From positions 1 to 35,821 of IMG/VR virus record IMGVR_UViG_3300020450_001451: DNA of 35,821 nucleotides, one strand, 5' to 3'. The position numbers and the translations under genes are program-made. Of the stretch, positions 1 through 8,104 are shown piece after piece (positions within the stretch are counted from its first letter, which is position 1; each line of letters opens with the position of its first letter). This stretch comes from a virus. The notes beneath the pieces were generated by a model, which worked only from the letters and a program-made list of their open reading frames with translations, was not told the origin of the DNA and did not search any database.

Positions 1-1
1 A

Positions 2-7
2 TATAAT
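2..7 (+). promoter_or_regulatory. Possible -10 element at the left edge
   Basis: A perfect TATAAT hexamer lies 9 nt before the ATG of the first plus-strand gene. The -35 region would fall outside the window, so the element cannot be confirmed. If used, transcription would begin only a few bases before the ATG, leaving almost no leader. In such AT-rich DNA a single hexamer may be chance. Confidence 0.25.
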
Positions 8-16
8 GAGACTACA

Positions 17-748
17 ATGACTGTAACAACTTGTAAAACTTCATTTTTTTCTATTGATGATATTGCTGTTATGGTTAAAACAAATAATCAAAGTGTTAAA
101 AAACAACCTTGCGTTTGGCTAATACACGGCAGTGGCGGAATCAGTAGTAATGAAGATTTATGGATTGAACGTGCATTTGAATTAGGGTATACAGTTATCA
201 TTGTTGACAGTTATAGCAATAGAGGCATATACAAACAAAATTGGGAAAGTATGGAAGAATTTAGAATTGACCCAGAACAACGTGCTAAAGATCAAATAAA
301 AGCATATGAATACATTTTAAATAAACAAAAAATCATACCTTTTGCAGATATAACTAATAGTAAAGTAGTAGGGTTTTCAGACGGTGGTACAGCAGGAATT
401 TGGCTACAACAAAATGATTATCCTGACTATTGGAAAGAGAGTTATTGTTTATATCCAGGATTAAAACCTACAGTATTACCACAAGAAATATATCAAATAC
501 GTAATCATAAAGTTCACATATTTGTAGGAGAATTAGATAATTGGACACCTGCTTTTTATGATTTAGATTATCAAAAAGCAACTAATTGTAAACTAACTAT
601 ATGGCCTGAAACACATCATAGTTTTAGCAAACCTGGCATAGGTACATGGCACGAAAATACACTTAATTACAAAAGAGAACGTGGAGTTTACTGTAAATAC
701 AGTGCAGAGGCAACACAGCAAACAATGGAAATAGTTTTTAATGGATAA
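17..748 (+). CDS. Dienelactone-hydrolase-like alpha/beta hydrolase
   Basis: This 243-residue protein looks like a serine hydrolase of the alpha/beta fold, closest to the dienelactone hydrolase group. An HGSGG stretch at residues 37-41 follows the first core strand and would form the oxyanion hole. The nucleophile elbow GFSDG places Ser121 as the catalytic serine. Asp174 in GELDNW and His200 or His201 in ETHHSF would complete the triad. There is no signal peptide, so it should act in the cytoplasm. The substrate is unknown. An earlier ATG at 6 is followed at once by a stop, so 17 is the usable start. Its end overlaps the next gene by 8 nt, which implies translational coupling with the 2OG oxygenase and the B12 radical SAM enzyme. 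It could be a hydrolase for an ester or amide intermediate of the neighbouring pathway, but that is inference. Confidence 0.8.
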   Translation: MTVTTCKTSFFSIDDIAVMVKTNNQSVKKQPCVWLIHGSGGISSNEDLWIERAFELGYTVIIVDSYSNRGIYKQNWESMEEFRIDPEQRAKDQIKAYEYILNKQKIIPFADITNSKVVGFSDGGTAGIWLQQNDYPDYWKESYCLYPGLKPTVLPQEIYQIRNHKVHIFVGELDNWTPAFYDLDYQKATNCKLTIWPETHHSFSKPGIGTWHENTLNYKRERGVYCKYSAEATQQTMEIVFNG

Positions 749-1277
749 TAAAGTTTGTTTTACATTTGAATTTGATTATGATATGAAAGCACTAGCCGAC
801 ATAGTTTATAATATTGACAACTGGGATAGTTACATTCCACCAAAGTGGGATGAAACAAAATACACTATTGATAACTTTACTGGTGTAACATATAGGTATT
901 ATGAAGATTTACAAAACAAAGAACCTATAAAAACAATACGCGAAAGTCTAAATTTTCCTTATCTTGATTATAAGACAACTCAACTACTAAAGTTTCCACC
1001 ACATAATGGGCCTACTATTCATAGAGATACGGAACGACATACTGCTATACTTTTTCCGATATATACTAATGAAGTATACGAACCAATTAAATTTTACCAT
1101 GATGATACGTCAGAATGGTTTGATGTAGATTATACAGGTAAAGTAATTGTATTTGATGCAAAGGTTTTACATGCTGTAGACAATAAAGAAGATAATAGAT
1201 TTAGTTTACAGTTTGATTTTAAAGAAACATATCAAGAAGTATACGAAAAATATTGTAACGGAGAATTTTTTGCTTAA
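741..1277 (+). CDS. 2OG-Fe(II) oxygenase, small
   Basis: This 178-residue protein has the iron-binding facial triad of 2-oxoglutarate-dependent dioxygenases. His94 and Asp96 form the HxD motif in IHRDTE, His144 lies in VLHAVD, and Arg153 in NRFSLQ sits where these enzymes hold 2-oxoglutarate. Family knowledge says such enzymes hydroxylate an unactivated carbon using O2 and 2-oxoglutarate. The substrate cannot be inferred. It starts 8 nt inside the hydrolase gene, and its stop overlaps the likely TTG start of the next gene. Small single-domain oxygenases of this type are abundant in T4-like marine phages. This is one of five in the window and shares little sequence beyond the triad with the others. 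Confidence 0.82.
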   Translation: MDNKVCFTFEFDYDMKALADIVYNIDNWDSYIPPKWDETKYTIDNFTGVTYRYYEDLQNKEPIKTIRESLNFPYLDYKTTQLLKFPPHNGPTIHRDTERHTAILFPIYTNEVYEPIKFYHDDTSEWFDVDYTGKVIVFDAKVLHAVDNKEDNRFSLQFDFKETYQEVYEKYCNGEFFA

Positions 1278-3453
1278 CGTTTTTGGTGTACAACTGAATG
1301 CTCACTATACTGTGACTTTACCTGTAAGTATTGGCACATTATGGAGTTATCTATCTACAGTAGATGATGTATACGAACATCTTAATTTTACAGGGTGGGC
1401 AACATATCATAAGCCTGAAACAAGTGTTATGGAATTGTTTCCAGAAATTGACAAAAACGGTGTACCTGATGTTGTGCTTGTAAGCATGTATATGTGGAAT
1501 AGAAACAGATCTATAAAACTAACAAAAGCAATAAAAGAAAAATATCCTGATGTAAAAATAATTGTAGGCGGAAATGAAGTACCGCAAGACCCCGAACGTT
1601 TTGAAAAATTTGTTGCAGATAATCCTCAGTTCGACTATTACGTAAACAGTGAAGGAGAAGTAGCGTTAGAAATGATGCTTAGAGAAATACTTGCTGAAAA
1701 AGGCATTTATAAATCCCATTTCTATAATGACTGTTTTCACAAAACTGCAAATGGAAAAATTATAAGCAAACAGTCTACAAGAAGGTATTTGAATCACAAA
1801 GAAGAATTAGATTACCCTAGTGCATGTGCTTTAGGACTATATGATGACTTAGTTGCAAAATTGCCTAAAGATATACAAATACAAGGTGTATTAGAAACTA
1901 ATAGAGGATGTCCTTACACTTGTACATTCTGTGATTGGGGATTGGAAGAAAAATTAAGACGTTTTAGCATGAAGCGTATCAAAGACGAAATTGATTGGTA
2001 TGTAGGCAACGTACACGAAATAATGTTTTCTGATGCTAACTTTGGTATTTTGCATAGAGATCTAGATATTGCAAAATATTTAATCAAGGCAAAATTACAA
2101 CATCCTAATCCTAAATTACATACAACAGCGATTACGTATGCAAAAAATAACAAAGAAAGAGTTTTACGTATTGCAGAGATATTAGAGAAATTTGACTTTA
2201 GCAGAAGTGGTGCAACTTTTAGTTTACAAAGTTTACATACGCCTACACTGGAAGCAATTAGAAGAGATAACTTGAGCATTACAAAAGATTTTGAATGGAT
2301 TGCACAAAATTTTATTAAAAAAGGATTACCTTACTATCATGAAATGATTATGGGAATGCCGTTAGAAACAAAAGAAAGTTTTCTAAACGGTATGAGTAAG
2401 TTGTTAAAATATAATCCACTAGAAATAAATGTTTACAAATTAGCATGGTTAGAAAATAGTGAAATAAGTTTAGAAAAACATGAAGATATTTACAAATTAG
2501 AATGGGACGAGTTCGAACAAGGACCTAGTCCGTTTGACGATGAAAAAGAATATGCATATATTATTGGAAGTACAAGTACAATTTCAAGAAAAGATATGAG
2601 ATATATTAGAGACATACGTGATTTGATCCAAGTGTTATGGTTAGGAAGAACAATATTCTATGTAGGAAGATATTTGCAAAACGAGTATGATATTGAAGCA
2701 TGTGATATGATTGAAAAAATTGTTGACTGGTTTCAAACAAAAGGCGATAAAGAATTTTTTGATACGTTGTTAGCAAGTAAAGAAGATGCAGTGCGTGATA
2801 AAAAAAGAGATGTACCTCTTTGGTTTCCTTATCAAAAAGACAAATTAAAATTTCATCGTTATTCTAATGCTTGGTTATTTTTACACGGCACAAAAGAAAG
2901 AAAAAATCATTTCTATGAACAAATTACACAGTTTTTCTTAGACACTTACAAGCAAGTAGACAAAGACTTATTATTAGATCTTATACACTTCAATAAAAAT
3001 ATACTTATTGATGGAGAACAAACTGAATTCAATACAAACTTTACAACAAAGTATAGTTGGATTGATTATTTCACGAAAGGTCAACTTATCAAATCTAAGA
3101 CAACATATGATGCTAAGATAGAAGTTGCTGGAAATACAAAAGTATCTAAAGATGCAGTTGATCGAAATGTGTTCTTATATTATATTTCAGGCGGACATGA
3201 ATTCATGTTTAACAAACAAAATGCATTTTATTATCCAGATGGAACATACACAAACGAACAAGGCATACATCATTACATAAGTAGAATAGGAATGTTTTAT
3301 CCTAAAGATACTTACTTTGAAAGTGCTGAAGATATTATTGATAGTATATTAAACGAAGAAGATATTGATATTAAAGAGTATATTACTAGTGCAAGACTTA
3401 AAATATCAAAAAATATTAACGAAGAATTAAATCCTTTTAGAGTTTCTGCTTAA
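1270..3453 (+). CDS. B12-binding-domain radical SAM enzyme
   Basis: The N-terminal 150-odd residues resemble a cobalamin-binding Rossmann domain: a GTLWSYL helix, a VVLVSMYMWN strand and IIVGGNEV before a YYVNSEGE strand, as in B12-binding radical SAM proteins. The radical SAM core follows, with CxxxCxxC at Cys214, Cys218 and Cys221 (TNRGCPYTCTFCDWG) that would ligate the SAM-cleaving 4Fe-4S cluster. About 727 residues is long for this class, and the last 250 residues are an unassigned extension. Such enzymes often methylate or rearrange unreactive carbons. An earlier in-frame TTG at 1213 lies deep in the preceding gene. I prefer TTG at 1270 because a GGAG ribosome site (1260-1263) sits 6 nt before it. 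The gene ends convergently with the minus-strand oxygenase, overlapping by 17 nt. Confidence 0.85.
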   Translation: MLNVFGVQLNAHYTVTLPVSIGTLWSYLSTVDDVYEHLNFTGWATYHKPETSVMELFPEIDKNGVPDVVLVSMYMWNRNRSIKLTKAIKEKYPDVKIIVGGNEVPQDPERFEKFVADNPQFDYYVNSEGEVALEMMLREILAEKGIYKSHFYNDCFHKTANGKIISKQSTRRYLNHKEELDYPSACALGLYDDLVAKLPKDIQIQGVLETNRGCPYTCTFCDWGLEEKLRRFSMKRIKDEIDWYVGNVHEIMFSDANFGILHRDLDIAKYLIKAKLQHPNPKLHTTAITYAKNNKERVLRIAEILEKFDFSRSGATFSLQSLHTPTLEAIRRDNLSITKDFEWIAQNFIKKGLPYYHEMIMGMPLETKESFLNGMSKLLKYNPLEINVYKLAWLENSEISLEKHEDIYKLEWDEFEQGPSPFDDEKEYAYIIGSTSTISRKDMRYIRDIRDLIQVLWLGRTIFYVGRYLQNEYDIEACDMIEKIVDWFQTKGDKEFFDTLLASKEDAVRDKKRDVPLWFPYQKDKLKFHRYSNAWLFLHGTKERKNHFYEQITQFFLDTYKQVDKDLLLDLIHFNKNILIDGEQTEFNTNFTTKYSWIDYFTKGQLIKSKTTYDAKIEVAGNTKVSKDAVDRNVFLYYISGGHEFMFNKQNAFYYPDGTYTNEQGIHHYISRIGMFYPKDTYFESAEDIIDSILNEEDIDIKEYITSARLKISKNINEELNPFRVSA

Positions 3454-4117
3454 ACTCAGTTACACCTAAACCTATTTTATTTTCATTGTCGAATCTTGGA
3501 TCATTCCATTCTTTTTTAATTTCTTTTGGAAACGGTAAACTAGTATATTCTAAACTTTCAATATTTTTATAATATTCTTTGTTAGGTTTCCAAGGAGATC
3601 CTATACAAACAGTTAATTTAATATCATTACCTGTATTAGTCATACCATGCGGGTGTGAGCCGTTTATAACATATGCATCAGTTTGTGGTTCGTAATAATG
3701 CTTATTGCTATTTTCATCAAAGAAATACAGTGTGCTTTCTTTTTTGCCTTTGACCACCCATCTAAATTTATGTTGCATGCCGCCAACTTCTTCTGGCGCA
3801 CTATCAACATGATCATTTAACATTTCGCCAGGCTTAGTTTTAATAACTGTGACATTTCCTACTCCACCAATATAAGGAAAAACGTAATCACGTAAAGCAA
3901 TAACCGATGCTGATTCTTTTGGTAAATTAGGATTAAAACTGTATTGTTCAAACCAACCAACGTCCGGCCTAGCATTATATAAACTACACATCCATGCACC
4001 ATGAAATTTAATCCAGTACCAATCATCTTCTGGTAAGGATAATATTTCTTGTGCAACTTGTTCTTTGTTAGGAATATCAAGATTAACAAGATCCATGTAT
4101 GTAATTATTCTGTCCAT
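3437..4117 (-). CDS. 2OG-Fe(II) oxygenase, aspartyl/asparaginyl hydroxylase-like
   Basis: This 226-residue protein carries HVD (His103, Asp105) and a distal SHPHGM segment (His155 or His157). That gives the metal triad on a double-stranded beta-helix scaffold. The spacing and the strand pattern around TLYFFDEN and AYVINGSHPH resemble aspartyl/asparaginyl beta-hydroxylase-like proteins. It should hydroxylate a small molecule or a side chain, and the substrate is unknown. The ATG at 4117 has a strong AAGGAG site 5-6 nt upstream and lies 13 nt inside the TauD-like gene. This is the last gene of the six-gene minus-strand operon and the third oxygenase in a row, so the three may act on successive positions or related substrates. 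Confidence 0.82.
   Translation of the reverse strand: MDRIITYMDLVNLDIPNKEQVAQEILSLPEDDWYWIKFHGAWMCSLYNARPDVGWFEQYSFNPNLPKESASVIALRDYVFPYIGGVGNVTVIKTKPGEMLNDHVDSAPEEVGGMQHKFRWVVKGKKESTLYFFDENSNKHYYEPQTDAYVINGSHPHGMTNTGNDIKLTVCIGSPWKPNKEYYKNIESLEYTSLPFPKEIKKEWNDPRFDNENKIGLGVTEFKQKL
3440..3457. terminator. Weak hairpin between convergent gene ends
   Basis: GAGTTT and AAACTC form a 6-bp stem around a 6-nt loop exactly where the plus-strand radical SAM gene and the minus-strand oxygenase gene converge. The position suits a bidirectional transcript end, but there is no clear T-run on either side and the stem is short. It may be chance. Confidence 0.25.
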
Positions 4118-4899
4118 GCATACTCCTTACCACAATTAACTCTGTATAATAACCTATTAGGATTATCTGTAGGCGGGCGTCTGTGTTGTGTAAATAAACT
4201 TTCTGTTATAAACAAATCACCAATATCCCATTTATGTTCATAAATTTTTGCTTCCTTAAATTTTGTTTGCAGTAATTCGAAATAGTAATTATTATCAGAT
4301 GTTCCTCTAAGTTCTGTACAAAATAAATGTGGAAAAAATAAACCTTCATTTCCATAAGGATCTTTAATAACAATTTTTTTCCAATTAGTATGAGGTTTAA
4401 TTAAGTCTTCTAAATCATTTTGAAATACATCATGATTGAAATAAAAATTTCCTTCTGCTTGTCTCAGTTCGTCTTTAGCAGTTTTGCTTAGGTTATTGAA
4501 AACCATATTATTACTTAGATACTGTTGTGTGCCGTTATCTAAATTTTCTATACCTTGAAACATAATAAACGGAGCAAGAGTTTTTGTAACGCAATTATCA
4601 CTATGCCAACCTATTTCAGTAGATTTACCCATACGTCCTTTAGGTGAACCATCTTCATATTTTTGTCCTGTAATTTGTCCTACATACTTACACTCTGGAT
4701 GGTCAACTGGACTTGCATCTGCAACATTGCCTAGTTTGTGTGCTATCTCATTTATAACAGACCAATGCGTATCCAATCTTTTCAAAACAACAAATCCGTT
4801 TTGCCATACTAATTGTTCTAAATCAATCCTAGGATTATCTACATTATAGTTTTCTATTTGTAGGCCAAAAGGTTTTAGTTGTGTTAATGTGCCAGTCAT
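4105..4899 (-). CDS. TauD/TfdA-like 2OG-Fe(II) dioxygenase
   Basis: This 264-residue protein matches the TauD/TfdA/CAS family. It has an N-terminal region with FVVLKRL, the metal-binding WHSD motif (His99, Asp101), a central insert, and a distal TQHRRPP with His239. Arg249 or Arg253 follows in NRLLYRV as the 2-oxoglutarate ligand. Length is normal for the family. Members hydroxylate or desaturate small molecules such as taurine, amino acids and natural-product intermediates, and the R-rich distal motif (HRRPP) is typical. It begins with an ATGA overlap on the stop of the preceding oxygenase gene, so the two are translationally coupled. Within this cluster I would expect it to hydroxylate an amino-acid- or sugar-derived intermediate; that role is inference. 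Confidence 0.87.
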   Translation of the reverse strand: MTGTLTQLKPFGLQIENYNVDNPRIDLEQLVWQNGFVVLKRLDTHWSVINEIAHKLGNVADASPVDHPECKYVGQITGQKYEDGSPKGRMGKSTEIGWHSDNCVTKTLAPFIMFQGIENLDNGTQQYLSNNMVFNNLSKTAKDELRQAEGNFYFNHDVFQNDLEDLIKPHTNWKKIVIKDPYGNEGLFFPHLFCTELRGTSDNNYYFELLQTKFKEAKIYEHKWDIGDLFITESLFTQHRRPPTDNPNRLLYRVNCGKEYAWTE

Positions 4900-5459
4900 T
4901 GTTTATTCTCTACAGTTGTTACAAGATGTATTCGTTTTTCAAAACTACCGTTGAACGCAGTATGTGGCTGTGTTGTGTCTACCCAATACAAAGTTCCTTG
5001 TGGCATATGAACAGTTTTATTTTCCCATACCATCATACAACGGTCATTTGTAATAATTGGTATATGTAATCTATATGTGCTATCTTGGTGCCATGTTAAA
5101 CAGGTTTTAGGCTCCATAAGTAATAACCTTGTCCTACCTATGTTAAATTTATTTTGCAAATCTTGAAGCAACTCATAAAGATAAGTTCCTTTTAGATCAG
5201 GAACAATATTAACAAAGTCCTTTTCTTTAACTTTATCTTTACGCGGTGGAGGATTTCCTTCTCCATCCCAATTTTCGTAATCCCAATCTAAACTACCTAC
5301 AGCATCTAAGTATTTGTTTTTTGATTTTTCATTTGCATATGTCAAACCTAATTGGGTTTTAAATGTATCAGAAAATAAATCCTTATTTTCAAAAAGTAAA
5401 ACCGTTTCAGTTTTAAGACGTTCTATATCTATGTTGTAATTTACAATTTGTTTATACAT
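4896..5459 (-). CDS. 2OG-Fe(II) oxygenase, cupin-like
   Basis: This 187-residue protein shows the metal triad His124 and Asp126 (WHQDS) and His166 (TTQPHTAFN), with Arg176 (EKRIHLV) as the likely 2-oxoglutarate ligand. The segment from LLLMEPKTC to HLVTTVE is the beta-helix core. The N-terminal 110 residues are mostly helical and not diagnostic. The fold resembles aspartyl/asparaginyl hydroxylase-like proteins, but the sequence differs clearly from the two downstream oxygenases, so this is not a recent local duplication. The ATG at 5459 has GGAG 5 nt upstream and follows the PLP gene after 2 nt. It is the first of three consecutive oxygenase genes in this operon. Function beyond oxygen insertion is unknown. 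Confidence 0.8.
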   Translation of the reverse strand: MYKQIVNYNIDIERLKTETVLLFENKDLFSDTFKTQLGLTYANEKSKNKYLDAVGSLDWDYENWDGEGNPPPRKDKVKEKDFVNIVPDLKGTYLYELLQDLQNKFNIGRTRLLLMEPKTCLTWHQDSTYRLHIPIITNDRCMMVWENKTVHMPQGTLYWVDTTQPHTAFNGSFEKRIHLVTTVENKQ

Positions 5460-5461
5460 TT

Positions 5462-6325
5462 TTACTCCGATAATATTTTAGAAATACATATCCTATTACA
5501 TAATCCATCACGACTAAATTCTTTCCAATTATTATTTTTACTTAAACCAAATAATAAAGTATTACTTGTATCAATTCCAAAGAAAGTACATACTTCTTTT
5601 GATTGTTGTAGATACTTATTATAAATGAAAGACAAGTTAAATTTATTCATTAATTTGATATGCAAATTCATACTAAAGTGATTTAAATAATACCAATCAT
5701 TTAATTGTTTAACTGGTGTTTGTATTTCTTCTTTATCAAATTTGATACCTATTTTATTCATACCTGTAGCAAAAACTTTACTAAGACTTGTTGCTACACT
5801 TTTGATACAGGGTTCGTTAATATTTACATCACCAATATTGCTAATATTAAGATATGCACAATCTAATAATACATCTACTTTGTTATTGTTACAATGTTCT
5901 ATAATGCTGTAATAATCTTCATGTATGTTGCCTGTTGCACTAAATGGCATACTTAATATTAAAGTTTGCCCTTTTTGTATGTCAGAAAAGTGGTCTAATA
6001 CAGTGCAACCGTTACGTGCATGGAATGGATATTCACCTTTTAATACCACTAAATTTGCTATTGTATAGTATGCATACCAGTCCATAAAAGCACCTGTTAC
6101 ACCGTCTATAACGCCCGTACAAGCGAATTTATCCAGTCCTAGTACATTTGAGTGCTTATATTCATTTAATTGGTTTTTGTACAAATTTTTAAATAAATCT
6201 ATGTCAGCAAACGTCATAATTGTAGTTGGCTCGTTCCAGCAATCAGCCGAAACTTCTCGAACATAATCATAAATTTCTTTATCAAATATAGGTCTTGCAC
6301 CGGTCTGTAAATGTGTTTTATCCAC
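5462..6325 (-). CDS. Aminotransferase-fold PLP protein, copy A
   Basis: This is a fold-type-I PLP-dependent protein of about 287 residues, shorter than the usual 380-420. The Schiff-base lysine lies in SLSKVFATG. The aspartate that contacts the pyridine nitrogen lies in LLDCAYLN, with Tyr in the DxAY pattern of aspartate aminotransferases. Eight residues after the lysine, where those enzymes have the phosphate-binding arginine, there is a lysine (GMNKIG). It pairs with copy B at 11716 but is strongly diverged. The longest reading frame extends to 6403 inside the PP-loop gene. I prefer GTG at 6325, overlapping that gene's stop, by analogy with copy B; TTG at 6334 is an alternative. It sits directly after the PP-loop gene, as in the second cassette. 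Nitrogen or amino-group transfer is the likely chemistry, but a degenerate, non-catalytic role is possible. Confidence 0.72.
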   Translation of the reverse strand: MDKTHLQTGARPIFDKEIYDYVREVSADCWNEPTTIMTFADIDLFKNLYKNQLNEYKHSNVLGLDKFACTGVIDGVTGAFMDWYAYYTIANLVVLKGEYPFHARNGCTVLDHFSDIQKGQTLILSMPFSATGNIHEDYYSIIEHCNNNKVDVLLDCAYLNISNIGDVNINEPCIKSVATSLSKVFATGMNKIGIKFDKEEIQTPVKQLNDWYYLNHFSMNLHIKLMNKFNLSFIYNKYLQQSKEVCTFFGIDTSNTLLFGLSKNNNWKEFSRDGLCNRICISKILSE

Positions 6326-6959
6326 TTTGATCAAACCCCCATTTGCGTTCTTCACACCACCAACACTTACCACAATGTCCCATGCCTGGATCTGGAGTGT
6401 CAAATTCTTTAATCCATTCGCAACTTCTAGTTAAAGGAAATAAGTTTTCTAAAAGATTATATTTTTTATATATTTTACATAGATATTTTTTATCAATATT
6501 AGTCCACGGAGTAAAAGCAATTCCGTCTTTTGTATTTCTTACTATATTAGGATCTCGTTCATGAGTTTCTGTTGTTGTTTGATTAAAAGTATCAGTTACA
6601 GACTTAGGTGGGTCTTTGGTTATACCTGTGTACACATGAGTAATAGTTTTATCGTTATAATAATTTTTTGGTGTATGAAATAATTTTTCGTCTGTTTGAG
6701 TAGTTGCGTATGATATATGATGTAAAAAATTATAGTTGTTTGTAAGTTCTGCACACTTACTTACTACGTTTACTGATGCTAATGCATTACATATATTCTT
6801 ACTTTGATTTGCTAACGTAAAAATGTGAAGTTTATGCTTTGTATATTTTAATAAAAAATATAAGAGTAATGCACTATCTGCTCCACCACTTAGTGTAATA
6901 CCCAAAGTCGAATCTGGTATTTCTAACTCTAAGTTATCAATAACATTTATAGTAGCCAT
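6318..6959 (-). CDS. QueC-like PP-loop ATPase, copy A
   Basis: This is a 213-residue ATP-pyrophosphatase of the PP-loop superfamily. The ATP-binding loop SGGADS is at residues 24-29, after a short beta strand. The C-terminus carries SCE followed by HCGKCWWCEERKWGF, a four-cysteine zinc site very like the CGxCxxCxxRxxGF ending of QueC, the 7-cyano-7-deazaguanine synthase. In QueC-type chemistry a carboxylate is adenylated and converted to amide or nitrile with ammonia. Whether this copy uses the same kind of substrate is unknown. FolE-, QueD- and QueE-like partners are not recognisable nearby. A TGITKDPP segment shared with copy B (SGLTKNPP) may line the active site. The ATG has an AAGGA site 6-8 nt upstream and lies 1 nt after the radical SAM stop codon. 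Confidence 0.83.
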   Translation of the reverse strand: MATINVIDNLELEIPDSTLGITLSGGADSALLLYFLLKYTKHKLHIFTLANQSKNICNALASVNVVSKCAELTNNYNFLHHISYATTQTDEKLFHTPKNYYNDKTITHVYTGITKDPPKSVTDTFNQTTTETHERDPNIVRNTKDGIAFTPWTNIDKKYLCKIYKKYNLLENLFPLTRSCEWIKEFDTPDPGMGHCGKCWWCEERKWGFDQSG

Positions 6960-6960
6960 A

Positions 6961-8070
6961 CTATTTCCTTTTAGGTATCTTTGAATCTGCTGAACTTACA
7001 CAACTTTTAGTAATACACATTTTAGGTGTCTTAAACAGTTCGAAACCTGTTTCTATGTTGCCTAGTGGTGCATCATGGCACGAATAACTCCTTTTTACGC
7101 TACCGTCTGGCTCGCGTATTATAAGTCCGCTAAAACCGGCGTTACACCGCCATCCTTCGAAATTATTGAAATTAAAGGCATTAAAACGTTCTGCTTGGTC
7201 CATATACCACTTTTTACCATTAGAATCTTTTAGTTCTACTTGCATATGCCAAGGAACACTGGCATCATTTTTTCCTTCTACTCCATGAGGTATTTGGAAT
7301 GAGGCTTTCGGTCTTTCTGCCCAGACCCTTTTACTTTCTGTATATCCTCTTTGTGGCATTCCGTTCCAGAGTCTTTTAAGATCTTCCTCCTTGTATCCTT
7401 CAACCACTCTAGAGGCTGTTGGATCGGACTGAGGTTTAAGAGTGACATTGATACCACGTTCGTGGAAGAAGAGAGCGTTTTCCCAATCTCTTTCAAAGTG
7501 TTCAGGCACCATGACCTGATTAATTGTAACTTGTACATCATGTTCTTGACACAAGATCAATTTGTCTGCAAAGTCTTGCATCTTCTCCTTACTGTTTACG
7601 TGTTCTACATGCAGACTTGCGGTTATGCTCGCTCTATGAAAAGGTTTAGCATATTCAACATAAGTGTTAAACCATTTCATAGGTCGGCTACAATTACTAG
7701 TCATATGAATACTAGTATAATTTGTATTAGATACATCGTCGGCTAGATACTTTAATATATCCAAGTATCCAGGATGGAATGTAGGTTCTCCTCCTGACAA
7801 GGAGAAGTGAAAACTGTTGAAACCGTTGTCTCTGGCTTGACGTTTAATCTCATCCACTGTTCGCAAGCATAACTCGGTAGGACGGTGGTCTTTACGATCG
7901 CTTCTTGCGTAAGGCCAACAGTAGGAACATCTATAGTTACAGAACCTTCCGAGTAGCCAGGATACAGTAAATAAATCACGATAAAGCAAAGTGCGTTGAC
8001 CCACAGAGACAATATCGTCAAATGGGATCTTTGTAAAATCATAATTACTCCATTTTAAGTCTTCTGTCAT
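6961..8070 (-). CDS. Radical SAM enzyme with C-terminal Cys-rich domain, cassette A
   Basis: This 369-residue radical SAM protein has CxxxCxxC at Cys44, Cys48 and Cys51 (GRFCNYRCSYCWP) and the SAM-binding SGGEPT at about 92-97. A C-terminal Twitch/SPASM-like segment has Cys309, Cys331, Cys352 and Cys357, enough for an auxiliary Fe-S cluster. The ending WRCNAG...EPDG...LGN matches the radical SAM protein of cassette B (YTCTAG...EPDG...LGN). Auxiliary-cluster enzymes of this type modify peptides or small molecules; the substrate here is unknown. It is the first gene of the six-gene operon, behind a perfect sigma70 promoter. Its GC is far above its neighbours: sampled 60-nt lines give 42-52 percent, against 18 percent in the PLP gene of the same operon. 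That suggests recent transfer. A copy of its start region lies just upstream, and the ATG has only a weak ribosome site. Confidence 0.85.
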   Translation of the reverse strand: MTEDLKWSNYDFTKIPFDDIVSVGQRTLLYRDLFTVSWLLGRFCNYRCSYCWPYARSDRKDHRPTELCLRTVDEIKRQARDNGFNSFHFSLSGGEPTFHPGYLDILKYLADDVSNTNYTSIHMTSNCSRPMKWFNTYVEYAKPFHRASITASLHVEHVNSKEKMQDFADKLILCQEHDVQVTINQVMVPEHFERDWENALFFHERGINVTLKPQSDPTASRVVEGYKEEDLKRLWNGMPQRGYTESKRVWAERPKASFQIPHGVEGKNDASVPWHMQVELKDSNGKKWYMDQAERFNAFNFNNFEGWRCNAGFSGLIIREPDGSVKRSYSCHDAPLGNIETGFELFKTPKMCITKSCVSSADSKIPKRK

Positions 8071-8104
8071 GATATTATTTAATATCTTCTGTCATGATAT
8101 TATT
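8060..8104. repeat. 20-bp direct repeat duplicating a start region
   Basis: The same 20-bp sequence occurs at 8060-8079 and 8085-8104, a period of 25 bp. Each copy contains an ATG followed by ACAGAAGA on the minus strand. The downstream copy is the start of the radical SAM gene. The upstream copy opens a six-codon reading frame (8095-8075, MTEDIK then stop). The -10 hexamer of the promoter overlaps the end of the upstream copy. Confidence 0.85.

Noticed and set aside
1914-2279. 121-residue minus-strand frame inside the B12 radical SAM gene
   Set aside because: It lies wholly opposite a clear enzyme core (the CxxxCxxC region), and its leucine/serine-rich content is the expected shadow of AT-rich coding sequence.
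7278-8042. Overlapping minus- and plus-strand frames within the GC-rich radical SAM gene
   Set aside because: Long alternative frames are expected when GC is higher and stops are rarer. The radical SAM frame has all motifs and the right start.
5462-8070. Complete deazaguanine (queuosine/archaeosine-type) pathway
   Set aside because: Only the PP-loop protein resembles the pathway. The radical SAM proteins have extra Cys domains unlike the short QueE, and FolE or QueD is absent from the window.
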